This document shows positions 17,083 through 25,751 of a stretch of DNA of 64,000 nucleotides, in pieces. The stretch is taken from contig NZ_JACJSA010000001.1 in the NCBI RefSeq assembly GCF_014697545.1, forward strand, positions 186,001-250,000, written 5' to 3'. This stretch comes from Oscillatoria sp. FACHB-1407. GTDB taxonomy: Bacteria; Cyanobacteriota; Cyanobacteriia; Elainellales; Elainellaceae. Under the pieces are notes generated by a model, which was not told the origin of the DNA, did no database searches, and worked only from the letters and a program-made list of their open reading frames with translations. Every line of letters begins with the position of its first letter. Within the stretch, counting starts at the first letter, position 1. The position numbers and the translations under genes were made by a program.

Positions 17083-17748
17083 ATGTTCTCGATTATCTGG
17101 GGGCTGTTATTGTTGCTAGCAGCCTATCTACTAGGATCAATCCCTACAGGCTATTTGGCAGGTCGATTGCTCAAGGGCATCGATATCCGAGAACATGGCT
17201 CTAAGTCAATCGGGGCAACCAATGTGTTGCGGACTCTGGGTAAGGGTCCTGCCCTGACCGTTTTGTTAATTGATGTGTTGAAGGGAGTAGCGGCGATCGC
17301 CCTGGCGCGGTGGCTCTACTCCCTTTCTGCGGTAGTTGCAACTATTCCTGCCAATGCTGATTTACAGGCGTGGGTGCCCTGGGCAGTGATTATGGCTGGG
17401 TTAACCGCGATTGTCGGTCACAGTCGCTCCGTGTGGATTGGCTTTAAAGGTGGCAAATCCGTTGCAACTGGGTTAGGCGTGCTACTAGCTATGTCCTGGC
17501 AGGTGGGTCTATCGACCCTGGGCGTGTTTGGCATTGTGCTAGCCCTATCTCGCATTGTCTCGTTGGGGTCTATTCTGGCGGCGATCGCTTCCCCACTGCT
17601 CATGCTGCTGTTTCAGCAACCCTTACCCTATGTGTTGCTAGCCACAGCAGCGGCAATCTACATTTCCATTACCCATCGCGCCAACATTCAACGTCTACTG
17701 GCAGGGACAGAGCCACAGGTCGGGCAAAAGCATCAGAGCAGCAATTAA
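17083..17748 (+). CDS. plsY: Acyl-phosphate:glycerol-3-phosphate acyltransferase
   Basis: 221-residue polytopic membrane enzyme that acylates glycerol-3-phosphate from acyl-phosphate in the first step of phospholipid synthesis. The family motifs are visible: LGSIPTGYLAGRL (residues ~17-29) with GSKSIGATNVLRTLGK, GHSRSVWIGFKGGKSVATGLGVLLA, and the late SITHRANIQRLLAGTE. About five hydrophobic helices. Its stop overlaps the stop of the convergent CAP-domain gene by 4 bases. Confidence 0.95.
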   Translation: MFSIIWGLLLLLAAYLLGSIPTGYLAGRLLKGIDIREHGSKSIGATNVLRTLGKGPALTVLLIDVLKGVAAIALARWLYSLSAVVATIPANADLQAWVPWAVIMAGLTAIVGHSRSVWIGFKGGKSVATGLGVLLAMSWQVGLSTLGVFGIVLALSRIVSLGSILAAIASPLLMLLFQQPLPYVLLATAAAIYISITHRANIQRLLAGTEPQVGQKHQSSN

Positions 17749-19373
17749 TCAAGCTCTACAAAGTCGCCAGCGTAGATGATGGCACACATCTCCTGGTAAG
17801 CCGCGTGAGTGCCACAGGCGACTCCAGTCAGACGATATTCCGCTCTCAGGAGTGCCTCCCGATGTCCTCGGCTAGGCACCCCATCATCAATGACAAGTTG
17901 GATGACGTGCCATTGAGCATCACTCAATGGACTATAGCTAATGTTTTCTCCCGACAGGGTATCGGCGGGAACAGTGCCGTAGCGATGAATGCGATCGCGG
18001 TAGGTGCTGCCATCGGAGCCGTAGTGCCCTGTTGCACCAATCACCCCTAAATCATTCACATGATCACGCGCCCCCAAAGACAACCCTCTAGAGGGCTCCA
18101 ACAGTGGCAGAGGGTCTGTTTCACGCAAGACGGCGATCGCCTCATCCAGTGCTGTAATACCTTCAACGGTTTCGAGTGGTGGCAACCCCGGCAGGTGCAG
18201 GATGCGATCGCGGTAATATTGCCGCAAATTGGCTAACTGCTCAGCATAGGCAGATGGGTCTGCCCTGAGCCGATTGGTTTCAGCAACAATCGCCTGCTCA
18301 AAGGGCGAGAGATAGCTAACGGGTTGCAGTAGGGAATCATAACTGCCGATCAGGGTTGCAATCGATGTGGAAGTGTTGCCAGAAGGAATGAGTTCATCCG
18401 TGGAACGAGTGGCTTGATCGGTGTTCACTTTGCCAGAAGTTGGTTCCGTACTTGGGAGGAAGTCTGCGCTTGAGATAACTTCCGTTACCTCTGTATTGAT
18501 AGCAGCGTCAGATTCAGATGGAGAAGGCACTGTGGCGATCGCTTCAGGCACTTCAACAGTCTCGACCTCAGTAGGCTCAGGCTCGATAGACTCAACTTCA
18601 GCAGGCTGAACCGCAACATCCTCAATCTCAGCATCGCTCACTGAAACAGCATCCCCCATTTCAGGATTGGCTACCATGGGTTCAGCATCAGCATACGCAG
18701 TTGCGTAATTCATGACACACATAGTTTGTTGCGCCGTATGGATGCCGCAACCGATACCCACGACTTGAAAGGCCGGATCAAACAAGGTGCGGCGAAGGTT
18801 TCGCTCAACATCGCCATCATTGAGAATCAAGAGAACTACTGTAGCGATCGCTGTCCGGTTGCCATAGCTAGTCATCTCAGTGAGCGAACCACTCCAACTG
18901 CCATAACGACCGATGCGATCGCTCGCGGTACTGCCATCACTGCCTCGGCTACCAATGACGCCAGTCTGCCCTAAATCGTCCACCAGATCCTGGGCTGCTT
19001 GAGACATTCCCGCCGATTGCTGTAGCGGTGGGAGGGCTGGAATCAGTTGAAGAAAAGCGATCGCATCGTCCAGTGCAGCGGTGCCTTCCCGAGTTCGCAA
19101 TGCAACCTCATTAGGTAACTGTAGGACAGTGCCACTGTAATGGGGACGTAGCGTTTCTAACCAGGCGGCATAGCCTTGTGGATTGGTTCGGGCTCGATTC
19201 ATCTCTGCTAAAATCTCTGTCTCTATGACCGCAGCGGAATCATTTGTCCTGATGGTTAAAACCGCTTCAGAAGACTCATTGGAGGGTGTGGCGATCGCCG
19301 AATAAAGGGTGCCAGTCATGAGCAATATAAGCATACTGGCAGGTGCCAATAACCCAAATGTGCGGAGCCGCAT
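17745..19373 (-). CDS. Exported protein with two CAP (SCP/PR1) domains
   Basis: 542 residues. After an N-terminal signal segment (residues ~6-30) come two homologous CAP-type domains, ~55-225 and ~365-540. Each opens with a 'E.NR.R..P..YA..L..LR.Y' motif (ILAEMNRARTNPQGYAAWL; IVAETNRLRADPSAYAEQL) and closes with an HR..L....+..G..CG segment ending in an M-C pair. The linker (~230-345) is acidic and rich in Glu, Val, Thr and Ser. The second domain has the fuller set (ENISYSP, GHREALL). CAP proteins are secreted; functions range from lipid binding to proteolysis. Not known here. Confidence 0.85.
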   Translation of the reverse strand: MRLRTFGLLAPASMLILLMTGTLYSAIATPSNESSEAVLTIRTNDSAAVIETEILAEMNRARTNPQGYAAWLETLRPHYSGTVLQLPNEVALRTREGTAALDDAIAFLQLIPALPPLQQSAGMSQAAQDLVDDLGQTGVIGSRGSDGSTASDRIGRYGSWSGSLTEMTSYGNRTAIATVVLLILNDGDVERNLRRTLFDPAFQVVGIGCGIHTAQQTMCVMNYATAYADAEPMVANPEMGDAVSVSDAEIEDVAVQPAEVESIEPEPTEVETVEVPEAIATVPSPSESDAAINTEVTEVISSADFLPSTEPTSGKVNTDQATRSTDELIPSGNTSTSIATLIGSYDSLLQPVSYLSPFEQAIVAETNRLRADPSAYAEQLANLRQYYRDRILHLPGLPPLETVEGITALDEAIAVLRETDPLPLLEPSRGLSLGARDHVNDLGVIGATGHYGSDGSTYRDRIHRYGTVPADTLSGENISYSPLSDAQWHVIQLVIDDGVPSRGHREALLRAEYRLTGVACGTHAAYQEMCAIIYAGDFVELD

Positions 19374-19500
19374 AATAAAGGAAATCCTGAGAAATACGGA
19401 GGAGCGTGTATTAATAAGATTCCTTTTTCTTGAAGAAAATCATGACAAATCGGCAGAGCTTTATCCACTCTGCACTCAATCATGAAAAAATGAAAAACCG

Positions 19501-19676
19501 CCGTTAATTAACGTCAGTTCGGGTTAAACAGCCGACGAATAAGTTCGCAGTTATCAGAGCTAAGTCCACCGACACAGACTCCAAAAAATGCAGGATTTGA
19601 CGAACCGACGCAGGTCGGTTTTGCTCTTGTAGCGGCGGTTTTAACCGCCACAATCCTGATCTCGAATTCACGTTAA
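19501..19676 (+). repeat. Dispersed multi-hairpin element, second copy
   Basis: The reverse complement matches the element at 14686-14955 over nearly its full order of hairpins: ACCGACGCAGGTCGGTT, GGCGGTTTTAACCGCC and AACGTCAGTTCGGGTT. It lacks the AGGGGTTTTACCCCT insert of the first copy. It fills the gap between the start of the CAP gene and the stop of the lipoprotein gene. The remainder of the gap (19374-19500) shows nothing more than the probable CAP promoter. Confidence 0.75.
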
Positions 19677-20222
19677 TTACCTTGGCTCTACCTTCTCAAC
19701 AGAGGATTCATTCACGCCCAACGTCACCTCCAACGGGGGTTGGTCAGGATACAGTCGGGCAACCTGACGATAGACCGAGTAGTTGGTGGGGAGTGTCACC
19801 GTTTCTCCTTCCTTGTCAAAGGTAAAGGAATACTCCACAGTTTGATTCAATCGAGGCGTGCCAAAGCTCTCTGAGGCTTGCTGTCGGGCTTCCATCTCTT
19901 CTAGCGTGGGACGAGGTGGCAATTCAGCCCACCACAAGCCCCGGTCATCCGGTCCCGTTACGGCTTCATCGGGTTCCTGTCCATTCCGGTTAAGCAGCGA
20001 CGTAGACTCAAACTCCTCTACCCGGGGAGGGCGATCGCCTCCTCCCCCCACCGTTGTGGTGTAATCGACCTGCCAGGTATAGACGGTCAATGCTGTAGCT
20101 TCATACTCCGTTGTCTCAGTGGAGGTGCAGGCAGTGGTTAACAGCGGCAAAGTTGCGGCGATCGCCACTACGTACCGCATCGGGTGCATCGAGAAAAGCC
20201 CTTTAGTCTTGAACATATTCAT
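19677..20222 (-). CDS. Putative lipoprotein, unknown function
   Basis: 181 residues. The N-terminal part VVAIAATLPLLTTAC is a signal sequence with a good lipobox (LTTAC, Cys ~32). After it comes a soluble domain with no recognised family: YTWQVDYTTTVGGGGDRPP, GLWWAELPPRPTLEEME, VEYSFTFDKEG and YSVYRQVARLYPDQPPLEV. The annotated ATG overlaps the end of the upstream DUF4346 gene by 20 bases; inner ATGs at 20216 and 20186 are alternatives. Likely translationally coupled to DUF4346. Cyanobacterial hypothetical; no function assigned. Confidence 0.65.
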   Translation of the reverse strand: MNMFKTKGLFSMHPMRYVVAIAATLPLLTTACTSTETTEYEATALTVYTWQVDYTTTVGGGGDRPPRVEEFESTSLLNRNGQEPDEAVTGPDDRGLWWAELPPRPTLEEMEARQQASESFGTPRLNQTVEYSFTFDKEGETVTLPTNYSVYRQVARLYPDQPPLEVTLGVNESSVEKVEPR

Positions 20223-20586
20223 GCCCCTGCACTAACGCCATCTCCGCTCTGACAAACTCGCGCCCCAGGTATGCCGCGTGATCGAGATAGCTAATCGGGC
20301 AGGGCTTGGTTTCCTCAAAGATTTTGATACACAGTTCTTTTGCCGTTCTGCCTGTAAAGATAGCGGTGGGAATGCGCTCGACCGGACGACGCACCGACAA
20401 CACCTCTCCTGTTTCCGGATCACACGCCAACCCCTTATCGTTGATGATGTTGCTGTAATGCTTGGCGCAAATCAGCTTTGCGTCTCGGTCGATGTAGATA
20501 ATGAAGTAGCCCTGGGGGTCGAGTTCGATAAATCGCTTGGACAGCTTATCATCCAGAGCGGCAAGGGACTCAGTCGTTTGATTCAT
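20203..20586 (-). CDS. DUF4346-like protein
   Basis: 127 residues. The core FIELDPQGYFIIYIDRDAKLICAKHYSN, followed by G-L-A-C-DPETG and TGRTAKELCIKI, is the pattern of DUF4346, a domain found in cyanobacteria and in archaea near methyltransferase subunit MtrA. It ends with SYLDHAAYLGREFVRAEMAL. No signal peptide or membrane segment. Function unknown; a role with one-carbon carriers has been suggested only from archaeal domain context. It overlaps the following lipoprotein gene by 20 bases. Confidence 0.7.
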   Translation of the reverse strand: MNQTTESLAALDDKLSKRFIELDPQGYFIIYIDRDAKLICAKHYSNIINDKGLACDPETGEVLSVRRPVERIPTAIFTGRTAKELCIKIFEETKPCPISYLDHAAYLGREFVRAEMALVQGHEYVQD

Positions 20587-20697
20587 GGCTCAACAGAGAG
20601 GATCGGTTATATCGGGTCGAACCAACCATTCTATCCGGTTCATTGCCATTCTAGGAGCTTCCCCTTCTTCATTGCTAAAGAAACTGAGATAGCCTGC

Positions 20698-21330
20698 TCA
20701 AGAGTCTTGAGCAATTGCCACTCGAATTCCTAAACCAATCAATACAACTCCGGTAACCCGTTCGATCCAATGAGATATGGCTAAAAACCGATCTTTAATA
20801 ACTTGTTGCGACACCACCAAAGCAACAATACTGAACCACACTAACTCAATCACAGCTACAGTCAATCCGTAGAATATTTGCATTGCTAATGGCGTGGAGG
20901 GATGGATCAACTGTGTAAAAAATGCGAGAAAAAAGAGAGTAACTTTGGGGTTGAGGATACAGGTTAATAAGCCAACTCGAAATGCGGCGATCGGATGTAG
21001 AGCCGAGGTTGTAGAAACCTGTGAAAACGCCGTGTTAGGGTTTGCCTGTAGGGATTGCACACCGAGATAAATCAGGTAAATCGCGCCTAACCATTTGATG
21101 ATGTTAAACAGCAGAATGGATTGGGCAATGAGCACACCAATCCCTACGAGACAGTAAGCAATATGAATCAAGTCCCCAACCGCTAGACCGATCGCGGTGT
21201 AAATGCCTGCCCGCCTGGAATGGGACAAACTGTTTCGCAGTGTCATCACAAAGTTGGGACCGGGACTCATTACCGCAATGCACCCAACCCCCAAAACGGT
21301 GAGCCACTCTGTGAGAAGCGTCATTGGCAT
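20698..21330 (-). CDS. LysE/RhtB-family amino-acid exporter
   Basis: 210-residue inner-membrane exporter with about six hydrophobic segments. The family motif is near the N-terminus: GCIAVMSPGPNFVMTLRNSLSHSRRAGIYTAIGLAVGDLIH, where the PGP-x-F and RR-G are typical. The middle carries LGAIYLIYLGVQSL. RhtB-type members export neutral amino acids or homoserine lactone-like compounds. It overlaps the upstream DUF3291 gene by 10 bases, and both are divergent from a MocR-type regulator, which suggests PLP- or amino-acid-dependent control. A paralog is at 52155. Confidence 0.9.
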   Translation of the reverse strand: MPMTLLTEWLTVLGVGCIAVMSPGPNFVMTLRNSLSHSRRAGIYTAIGLAVGDLIHIAYCLVGIGVLIAQSILLFNIIKWLGAIYLIYLGVQSLQANPNTAFSQVSTTSALHPIAAFRVGLLTCILNPKVTLFFLAFFTQLIHPSTPLAMQIFYGLTVAVIELVWFSIVALVVSQQVIKDRFLAISHWIERVTGVVLIGLGIRVAIAQDS

Positions 21331-21791
21331 TTAACCTCCACTAAATCAGGGGCAGCAAACGGTTGTCGAAACGTAAACGCATGAGCCGTTGAGCCGTGTT
21401 GCTGCAAATGCTGGAGTCGCTGTTTGCCCTCCTCAACTGTGGGAATATACCCCGCCGGAACCCACCACAACGCCATTGAAGGGTGACTGAGTTTCTCAAA
21501 CCAACGATGGCGATCGCCCATTGCCTTACCATGTTGGCTGTGGTAAACGTAGCCTGACAGTGCTTCCAACGACTCCCACACCGATAAGTTAACAATGATT
21601 TGCTCATCTTCAAAGGCACGAATGCTGGTGGCATCTTCCTCACCGTCACTCTGCAATCGCCAAACAAATCCTGGGCTGACATCTGCCAGAGCATTAATGG
21701 TGTCTAACTGAGCCACAAAATCGGCGATCATCGGATCATGTAACGGGGCTCGCAAGCGAGCAATGTTAATTTCAGCGAGATGATAATTCAT
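21321..21791 (-). CDS. DUF3291 protein
   Basis: 156 residues of the DUF3291 family, a ferredoxin-like (dimeric alpha+beta barrel) fold related to monooxygenase-type ABM domains. Diagnostic stretches are HLAEINIARL, SPGFVWRLQSD, VNLSVWESLEALSGYVY and WFEKLSHPSMALWWVPAG. It is soluble with no cofactor motif. First gene of a two-gene operon with the LysE exporter (10-base overlap). The gene starts 115 bases from the divergent MocR regulator, so expression is probably under that regulator. Confidence 0.85.
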   Translation of the reverse strand: MNYHLAEINIARLRAPLHDPMIADFVAQLDTINALADVSPGFVWRLQSDGEEDATSIRAFEDEQIIVNLSVWESLEALSGYVYHSQHGKAMGDRHRWFEKLSHPSMALWWVPAGYIPTVEEGKQRLQHLQQHGSTAHAFTFRQPFAAPDLVEVKCQ

Positions 21792-21830
21792 AGATTTCTC
21801 ATCGGTACTGTTTCACAAGGTATCCAGTTA

Positions 21831-21879
21831 AATTGGTTGACGGTAGTACCAATTCTGTTGAATTTTGGTGGTACCAATT
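21831..21879. promoter_or_regulatory. Candidate MocR operator in the divergent promoter
   Basis: AATTGGT (21831-21837) and ACCAATT (21848-21854) form an inverted repeat, and GGTAGTACCAATT (21842) is repeated as GGTGGTACCAATT (21867), 25 bases downstream. MocR/PdxR proteins typically bind two or more direct repeats between divergent genes. The site sits 28 bases upstream of the MocR start and ~40 bases from the DUF3291 start, so it could control both. Seen in sequence; function inferred. Confidence 0.65.
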
Positions 21880-21906
21880 TCCCTGAGTTCTTCTCTATCC
21901 GTTACC

Positions 21907-23310
21907 ATGCTCTGGTTATCGCTCGATCGCAATTCTGACATTCCTCTGATTCGGCAAATCTATTTGGGGTTGCGCGACAAGATTTTGACAGGGGAACTGG
22001 CGGCTGGCGATCGCCTCCCTGCAACCCGTGAACTGGCGGCAGAATGGGGCGTGTCGCGCAACGTCATTTTAGAGGCATACGACCAGCTAACCGCAGAGGG
22101 CTACATCACAGGGCAACAAGGATCGGGCACCTATGTTGCTGAAGGAGCACAATGGCAACCGCTACAGGAATCTTTCAATCCCACTAACAGATCGTTGCCC
22201 CAGCCCTCACCCTCGACAAATCCAACCGATCTGATCGACTTTCGCTCTGGGGTTCCAGCCCTGGATCACTTTCCTAAAAAACTCTGGGGGCAACTGTCTC
22301 GTGAGGTATATGCCGAGTTGCCACCTACTGTCATGGGTTATGGCACGGCTGAAGGAAGCCTGGAGTTACGTTCTGTCCTCGCTGCCTATCTCCGCAAAAC
22401 ACGAGGCTTGCAATGCGACGCAGAGCAAATTGTTATGACCTCTGGTGCGGCTCAAGCGTTTGCCCTAGTAGCCAAGTTGTTGCTAGCTCCGGGCGATCGC
22501 GTCGCCATCGAAGATCCGATCGCTCGTGAACTGTGGGATATCTACAACTCGGTTGAGGCATTGCTTTATCCCGTTCCAGTGGGCGATCGCGGTATTCAGC
22601 CCGCTTTTTTGCCAACCGATCCACCCCCTAAGCTAACCCACGTCACTCCGTCTCACCAGTTTCCGTTGGGCAGCATCCTATCAATTCAAAATCGTATCGA
22701 ATTGTTGAAATTTGCCCAGCAAACTAGCAGCTTTATTGTTGAGGATGACTACGACAGCGAGTTTCGCTACGAAGGCACACCGATCAACTCCCTGCAAGAG
22801 CTTGACCCAGAGCGGGTCATTTATGTCGGCACCTTCAGCAAAATTCTCGCTCCTGCCCTGCGTCTGGGCTATTTGGTGTTGCCTCCATCCCTGATTCAGC
22901 CCTGCCGCTGGCTCAAGCGGTTGAACGACCTCCACACCCCGTTGTTTGAGCAATTTACCCTGGCTCGCTTCATTCAACTGGGACACTTGGAACGACACAT
23001 CAACCGCATGAAAAAACTCTATCGCGATCGCCGCAACACCCTCAGACAAGCCCTGCGCGATCGCTTCTCAACTCAGGTCAACATTTTAGGCGACTCCACC
23101 GGACTGCACCTGGTTGCCGAATTTCCGGACTTCCAATTTTCAGAGTCACGGCTACACACCATCGAGCAGCATCGCGTCCGCGTCTATCCCGTCTCAATCC
23201 ACGCGATCGCCCCCGAAAAGCATCACCATAAAATCATCCTGGGCTACAGCAACCTGGCACCCAGCCAAATTGAGCTAGGCATAAAGCGATTGCAGGAGGC
23301 ACTGGGATAA
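21907..23310 (+). CDS. MocR/PdxR-type transcriptional regulator
   Basis: 467 residues from the ATG at 21907 (a TTG at 21865 would extend it through the operator and is rejected). Residues ~10-75 are a GntR winged helix: LPATRELAAEWGVSRNVILEAYDQL. The rest is a class I aminotransferase-like domain: GAAQAFALVAKLLL, the conserved D-Y of EDDYDSEFRYEG, and the PLP Schiff-base lysine K312 in VGTFSKILAPALRLGY. MocR regulators sense PLP or an amino acid. Divergent orientation to the LysE/DUF3291 operon suggests that operon is its target. Confidence 0.9.
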   Translation: MLWLSLDRNSDIPLIRQIYLGLRDKILTGELAAGDRLPATRELAAEWGVSRNVILEAYDQLTAEGYITGQQGSGTYVAEGAQWQPLQESFNPTNRSLPQPSPSTNPTDLIDFRSGVPALDHFPKKLWGQLSREVYAELPPTVMGYGTAEGSLELRSVLAAYLRKTRGLQCDAEQIVMTSGAAQAFALVAKLLLAPGDRVAIEDPIARELWDIYNSVEALLYPVPVGDRGIQPAFLPTDPPPKLTHVTPSHQFPLGSILSIQNRIELLKFAQQTSSFIVEDDYDSEFRYEGTPINSLQELDPERVIYVGTFSKILAPALRLGYLVLPPSLIQPCRWLKRLNDLHTPLFEQFTLARFIQLGHLERHINRMKKLYRDRRNTLRQALRDRFSTQVNILGDSTGLHLVAEFPDFQFSESRLHTIEQHRVRVYPVSIHAIAPEKHHHKIILGYSNLAPSQIELGIKRLQEALG

Positions 23311-23370
23311 AAGGATAAAGGATAAAGGATAAAGGATAAAAGATAAGGGATAAAGGATAAAAGATAGATT
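23304..23370 (+). repeat. AAAGGAT short tandem repeats
   Basis: Just after the MocR stop: about eight copies of GGATAAA / AAAGGATA in tandem (about 23309-23365). Related runs occur at 25740, 33960, 43690 and 56200, where they pair with complementary TTTATCCTTT runs. Here a complementary arm is lacking. Confidence 0.7.
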
Positions 23371-23692
23371 TGCCGGCTACTGCTACTTTTCACCTTTAGC
23401 TTTGCCTACATTTCACTAGCCAGAGCAGAAGCACCCGTACTTGGAACTGATGCGAAGCGCGCCTTTGGATTCACCGAAACACCTTCTGCTAGGGGGTTTG
23501 GGGGAGGCAGTGGCGTCCCCCAAACGGGGGTTTGGGGGAGAATCCCCCAATGCCTGGTTTTCCAAACTCGCTGAAGCAACCAAGCGTCTCATTGAACAAA
23601 CAGAGATGCGTAAACACGATAGTCCACTCTGGGAGAGGAATTTAGGGTGCGGGCAGTTAGACAATTTTGCAAAAAAATTCGTTGAACCTTCC
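23371..23692. other. Intergenic region with G-rich repeats
   Basis: No gene supported. TAGGGGGTTTGGGGGAGGCAG (about 23491) and CGGGGGTTTGGGGGAGAATC (about 23525) form a direct repeat that can pair with nearby CCCCCAAA, typical dispersed cyanobacterial hairpins. A plus-strand open frame beginning in this stretch continues antisense to the transporter gene and is considered spurious. Confidence 0.5.
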
Positions 23693-25243
23693 CTAAGGAG
23701 TTGTCGTGGCTGCTGGCGTAGGACTCACCGGAGGCGCACCTGGGCCAACAGGAGCAGCACCCGGACTGGCAGGAGCAGCACCCGGACTGGCAGGAGCAGC
23801 ACTGGGAGGATTCGCCGGAGTTGTCTGTGCGGGAGGCTCGCCCAAGATACTGGGGTCGCCCGTGTCAAACACCCCTGCCACACAGGCAATCATGATCGTG
23901 GCAAGCGTACCGATAAACAGAGCCTTCCATCCGAGTTCCGAAATATCCTTGCGGCGCGAAGGAATCAGGGCGATCGTGCCACCGACAAAAATACCAACCG
24001 ATGCCAGGTGAGCAAACCCAGAAAGGGCATAGCTGTTGATCAAAATGGCGCGATCGCTCATAGCTCCCTGTCCTGCCAGTTGCCCCAACTGGATGTAGGA
24101 GGGAATTGCCGTTTTCAGTAGACGACTACCAATCAACACCGACGATTGCCACAACTCGTTCCAATCTAATGAAACCCCGGTCAGCACCGTCAGCGGCAAG
24201 AACAAGGCTCCCAAGATGTTTTCCAGCGTAACGATGCTAAAGAATCGCCCAACCGCTTGCAAAACCATGACACCTGAATTTTGCAGCCCTGCTAATGCTA
24301 GAAAGAGTTGGTTGATCAGAGAGACAAAGCCCACAATGAAAATTAGGACAGCGGCGATCGTTACCGCCATTTTCATCCCGTCGATGGTGCCCAAAATCGC
24401 TGCATCCACTGGGCTAACGCGCTCAATCACTTCTCCACCAACGGTTTCCTTAGACACCCCCTGTTCGTCACGCTCCACAACGGCTTCCTCTTCTGCGGGA
24501 ATGCCACCCGCCGTCAGCGGAATCTCCGTTTCTGGCACGAGAATCTTGGACAGGACAAAACAGGCAGGAATTGCAATGATCGATGCGGATACAAGATGCA
24601 CCAGGATATTTGGAAAAACATCCCTCAGCGCACCCACATAAATCGCTAGCGTGGAGGAAGCAGCCGTCCCAAAACAGCAGGCTAAAATGGCGCATAATTC
24701 ACTGCGCGTCATTTTGGGCAGAAAAGGTTTGACAACGATCGCGGCTTCAATACCAACAAAAATGTTGGCTGCACCGCTGAGAGATTCCGCTCCACTCAGA
24801 CGCATGAATGAGTAAAAGATTTTTGCAAAGAAATTAACAACAGGCTGAATCACTCCGATGTTGTAAAGCAGTGCCATCAGTCCGCCAAAGAAAATGACCG
24901 CAGGCAATACTCGAAAGGCAAATATTCCGGCTAGTGGTCCTAAAACAGGATCAATCGGATTACGTGGAGGATTCAACGGCGTGGGAACCAACACATGCCC
25001 AAATACAAAATTTGCCCCCACATCGGTTGCAGCAAAAACACTGTTGAGCAGTTGACTAAATCCATTCAGGATAAATTTGGTCGGGGGAAACCAGAAGACC
25101 AGAAACCCCAAGATTAACTGCAACACAATTCCCCAGATCACCACACGCCAGGGAAAATATCTCAAATCGCGCTTCTCTGAAAAGAACCAGGCGATCGCGC
25201 ACAACGCAAAAATGCCTACAAAAGAAATGATGTTCAATGGCAT
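23693..25243 (-). CDS. CNT-family (NupC-like) nucleoside transporter
   Basis: 516 residues of a concentrative nucleoside transporter, driven by Na+ or H+ in the inner membrane. Core signatures are GVQ-like regions with LSGAESLSGAANIFVGIEAAI (loop that holds substrate), CCFGTAASSTLAIYVGAL, and TGVSLDWNELW ... SYALSGFAHLASVGI near the end. A central insert (EEEAVVERDEQGVSKETVGGE) is hydrophilic. Uncommon is the ~50-residue C-terminal tail made of Pro, Ala, Gly and Ser, encoded by 21-base tandem repeats at about 23746-23805. The family is clear; specificity is unknown. Confidence 0.9.
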   Translation of the reverse strand: MPLNIISFVGIFALCAIAWFFSEKRDLRYFPWRVVIWGIVLQLILGFLVFWFPPTKFILNGFSQLLNSVFAATDVGANFVFGHVLVPTPLNPPRNPIDPVLGPLAGIFAFRVLPAVIFFGGLMALLYNIGVIQPVVNFFAKIFYSFMRLSGAESLSGAANIFVGIEAAIVVKPFLPKMTRSELCAILACCFGTAASSTLAIYVGALRDVFPNILVHLVSASIIAIPACFVLSKILVPETEIPLTAGGIPAEEEAVVERDEQGVSKETVGGEVIERVSPVDAAILGTIDGMKMAVTIAAVLIFIVGFVSLINQLFLALAGLQNSGVMVLQAVGRFFSIVTLENILGALFLPLTVLTGVSLDWNELWQSSVLIGSRLLKTAIPSYIQLGQLAGQGAMSDRAILINSYALSGFAHLASVGIFVGGTIALIPSRRKDISELGWKALFIGTLATIMIACVAGVFDTGDPSILGEPPAQTTPANPPSAAPASPGAAPASPGAAPVGPGAPPVSPTPAATTTP

Positions 25244-25469
25244 TAGATTCAGTCCTCCCTGACAGACCGGGGATATTGATTCGGGATTTTATACAAGACA
25301 GTACCTAAAAATAACGGGTTTAGTGCAACTAAACGCATGAATTTAGATTAAAAATCCTATCTTTTACCAGAACTTAACGTACTAATCATCTGAAAAACTC
25401 AAGATTCCCCCAATCCACTAATTTTGGAAGGTAGGATAGTGATTAGCCGCCATCATTCAGTCTTACTGC

Positions 25470-25739
25470 ATGGATGCATTTGATCCAACTCCTCCCGCCT
25501 GGACTCAATCGGCAGTTCATGCCTGGGAGTTTTGCTGTCCCGCCTGTCGTTCGCTTTGCACCGAGTCACATCGCGTCTGGATTAATCGGCGATCGCCCGT
25601 CTTCACCGAGGATCACCGTCGCAAATGGCAAGAATTTTATGAATGCCAGTGTGGTACTGTCTGGTGGGCATGGAGTAGCGATCGCCCCCCCAGTGATTTA
25701 GTCAAGCCAGATGCTCCAGAGACGTTGAGAGAAGATTAA
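25470..25739 (+). CDS. Small cysteine-containing conserved protein
   Basis: 89 residues, soluble. Cysteines lie in CCPACRSLC (residues ~22-30) and CQC (~61-63), enough for a zinc site. Trp-rich ends (AWTQSAVHAW, GTVWWAWSSD) and an HRRKWQEFYEC segment are distinctive. Not recognised as a named family, though small proteins like this occur in cyanobacterial genomes. Start ATG at 25470. It converges with ctpA; a long hairpin separates them. Confidence 0.6.
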   Translation: MDAFDPTPPAWTQSAVHAWEFCCPACRSLCTESHRVWINRRSPVFTEDHRRKWQEFYECQCGTVWWAWSSDRPPSDLVKPDAPETLRED

Positions 25740-25751
25740 AGGGATAAGGAT

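Noticed and set aside
23441-24121. 226-residue plus-strand ORF opposite the CNT transporter
   Set aside because: It runs from a repeat region into the antisense of a clear transporter; composition is Arg/Ser/Thr-rich as expected from a shadow frame.
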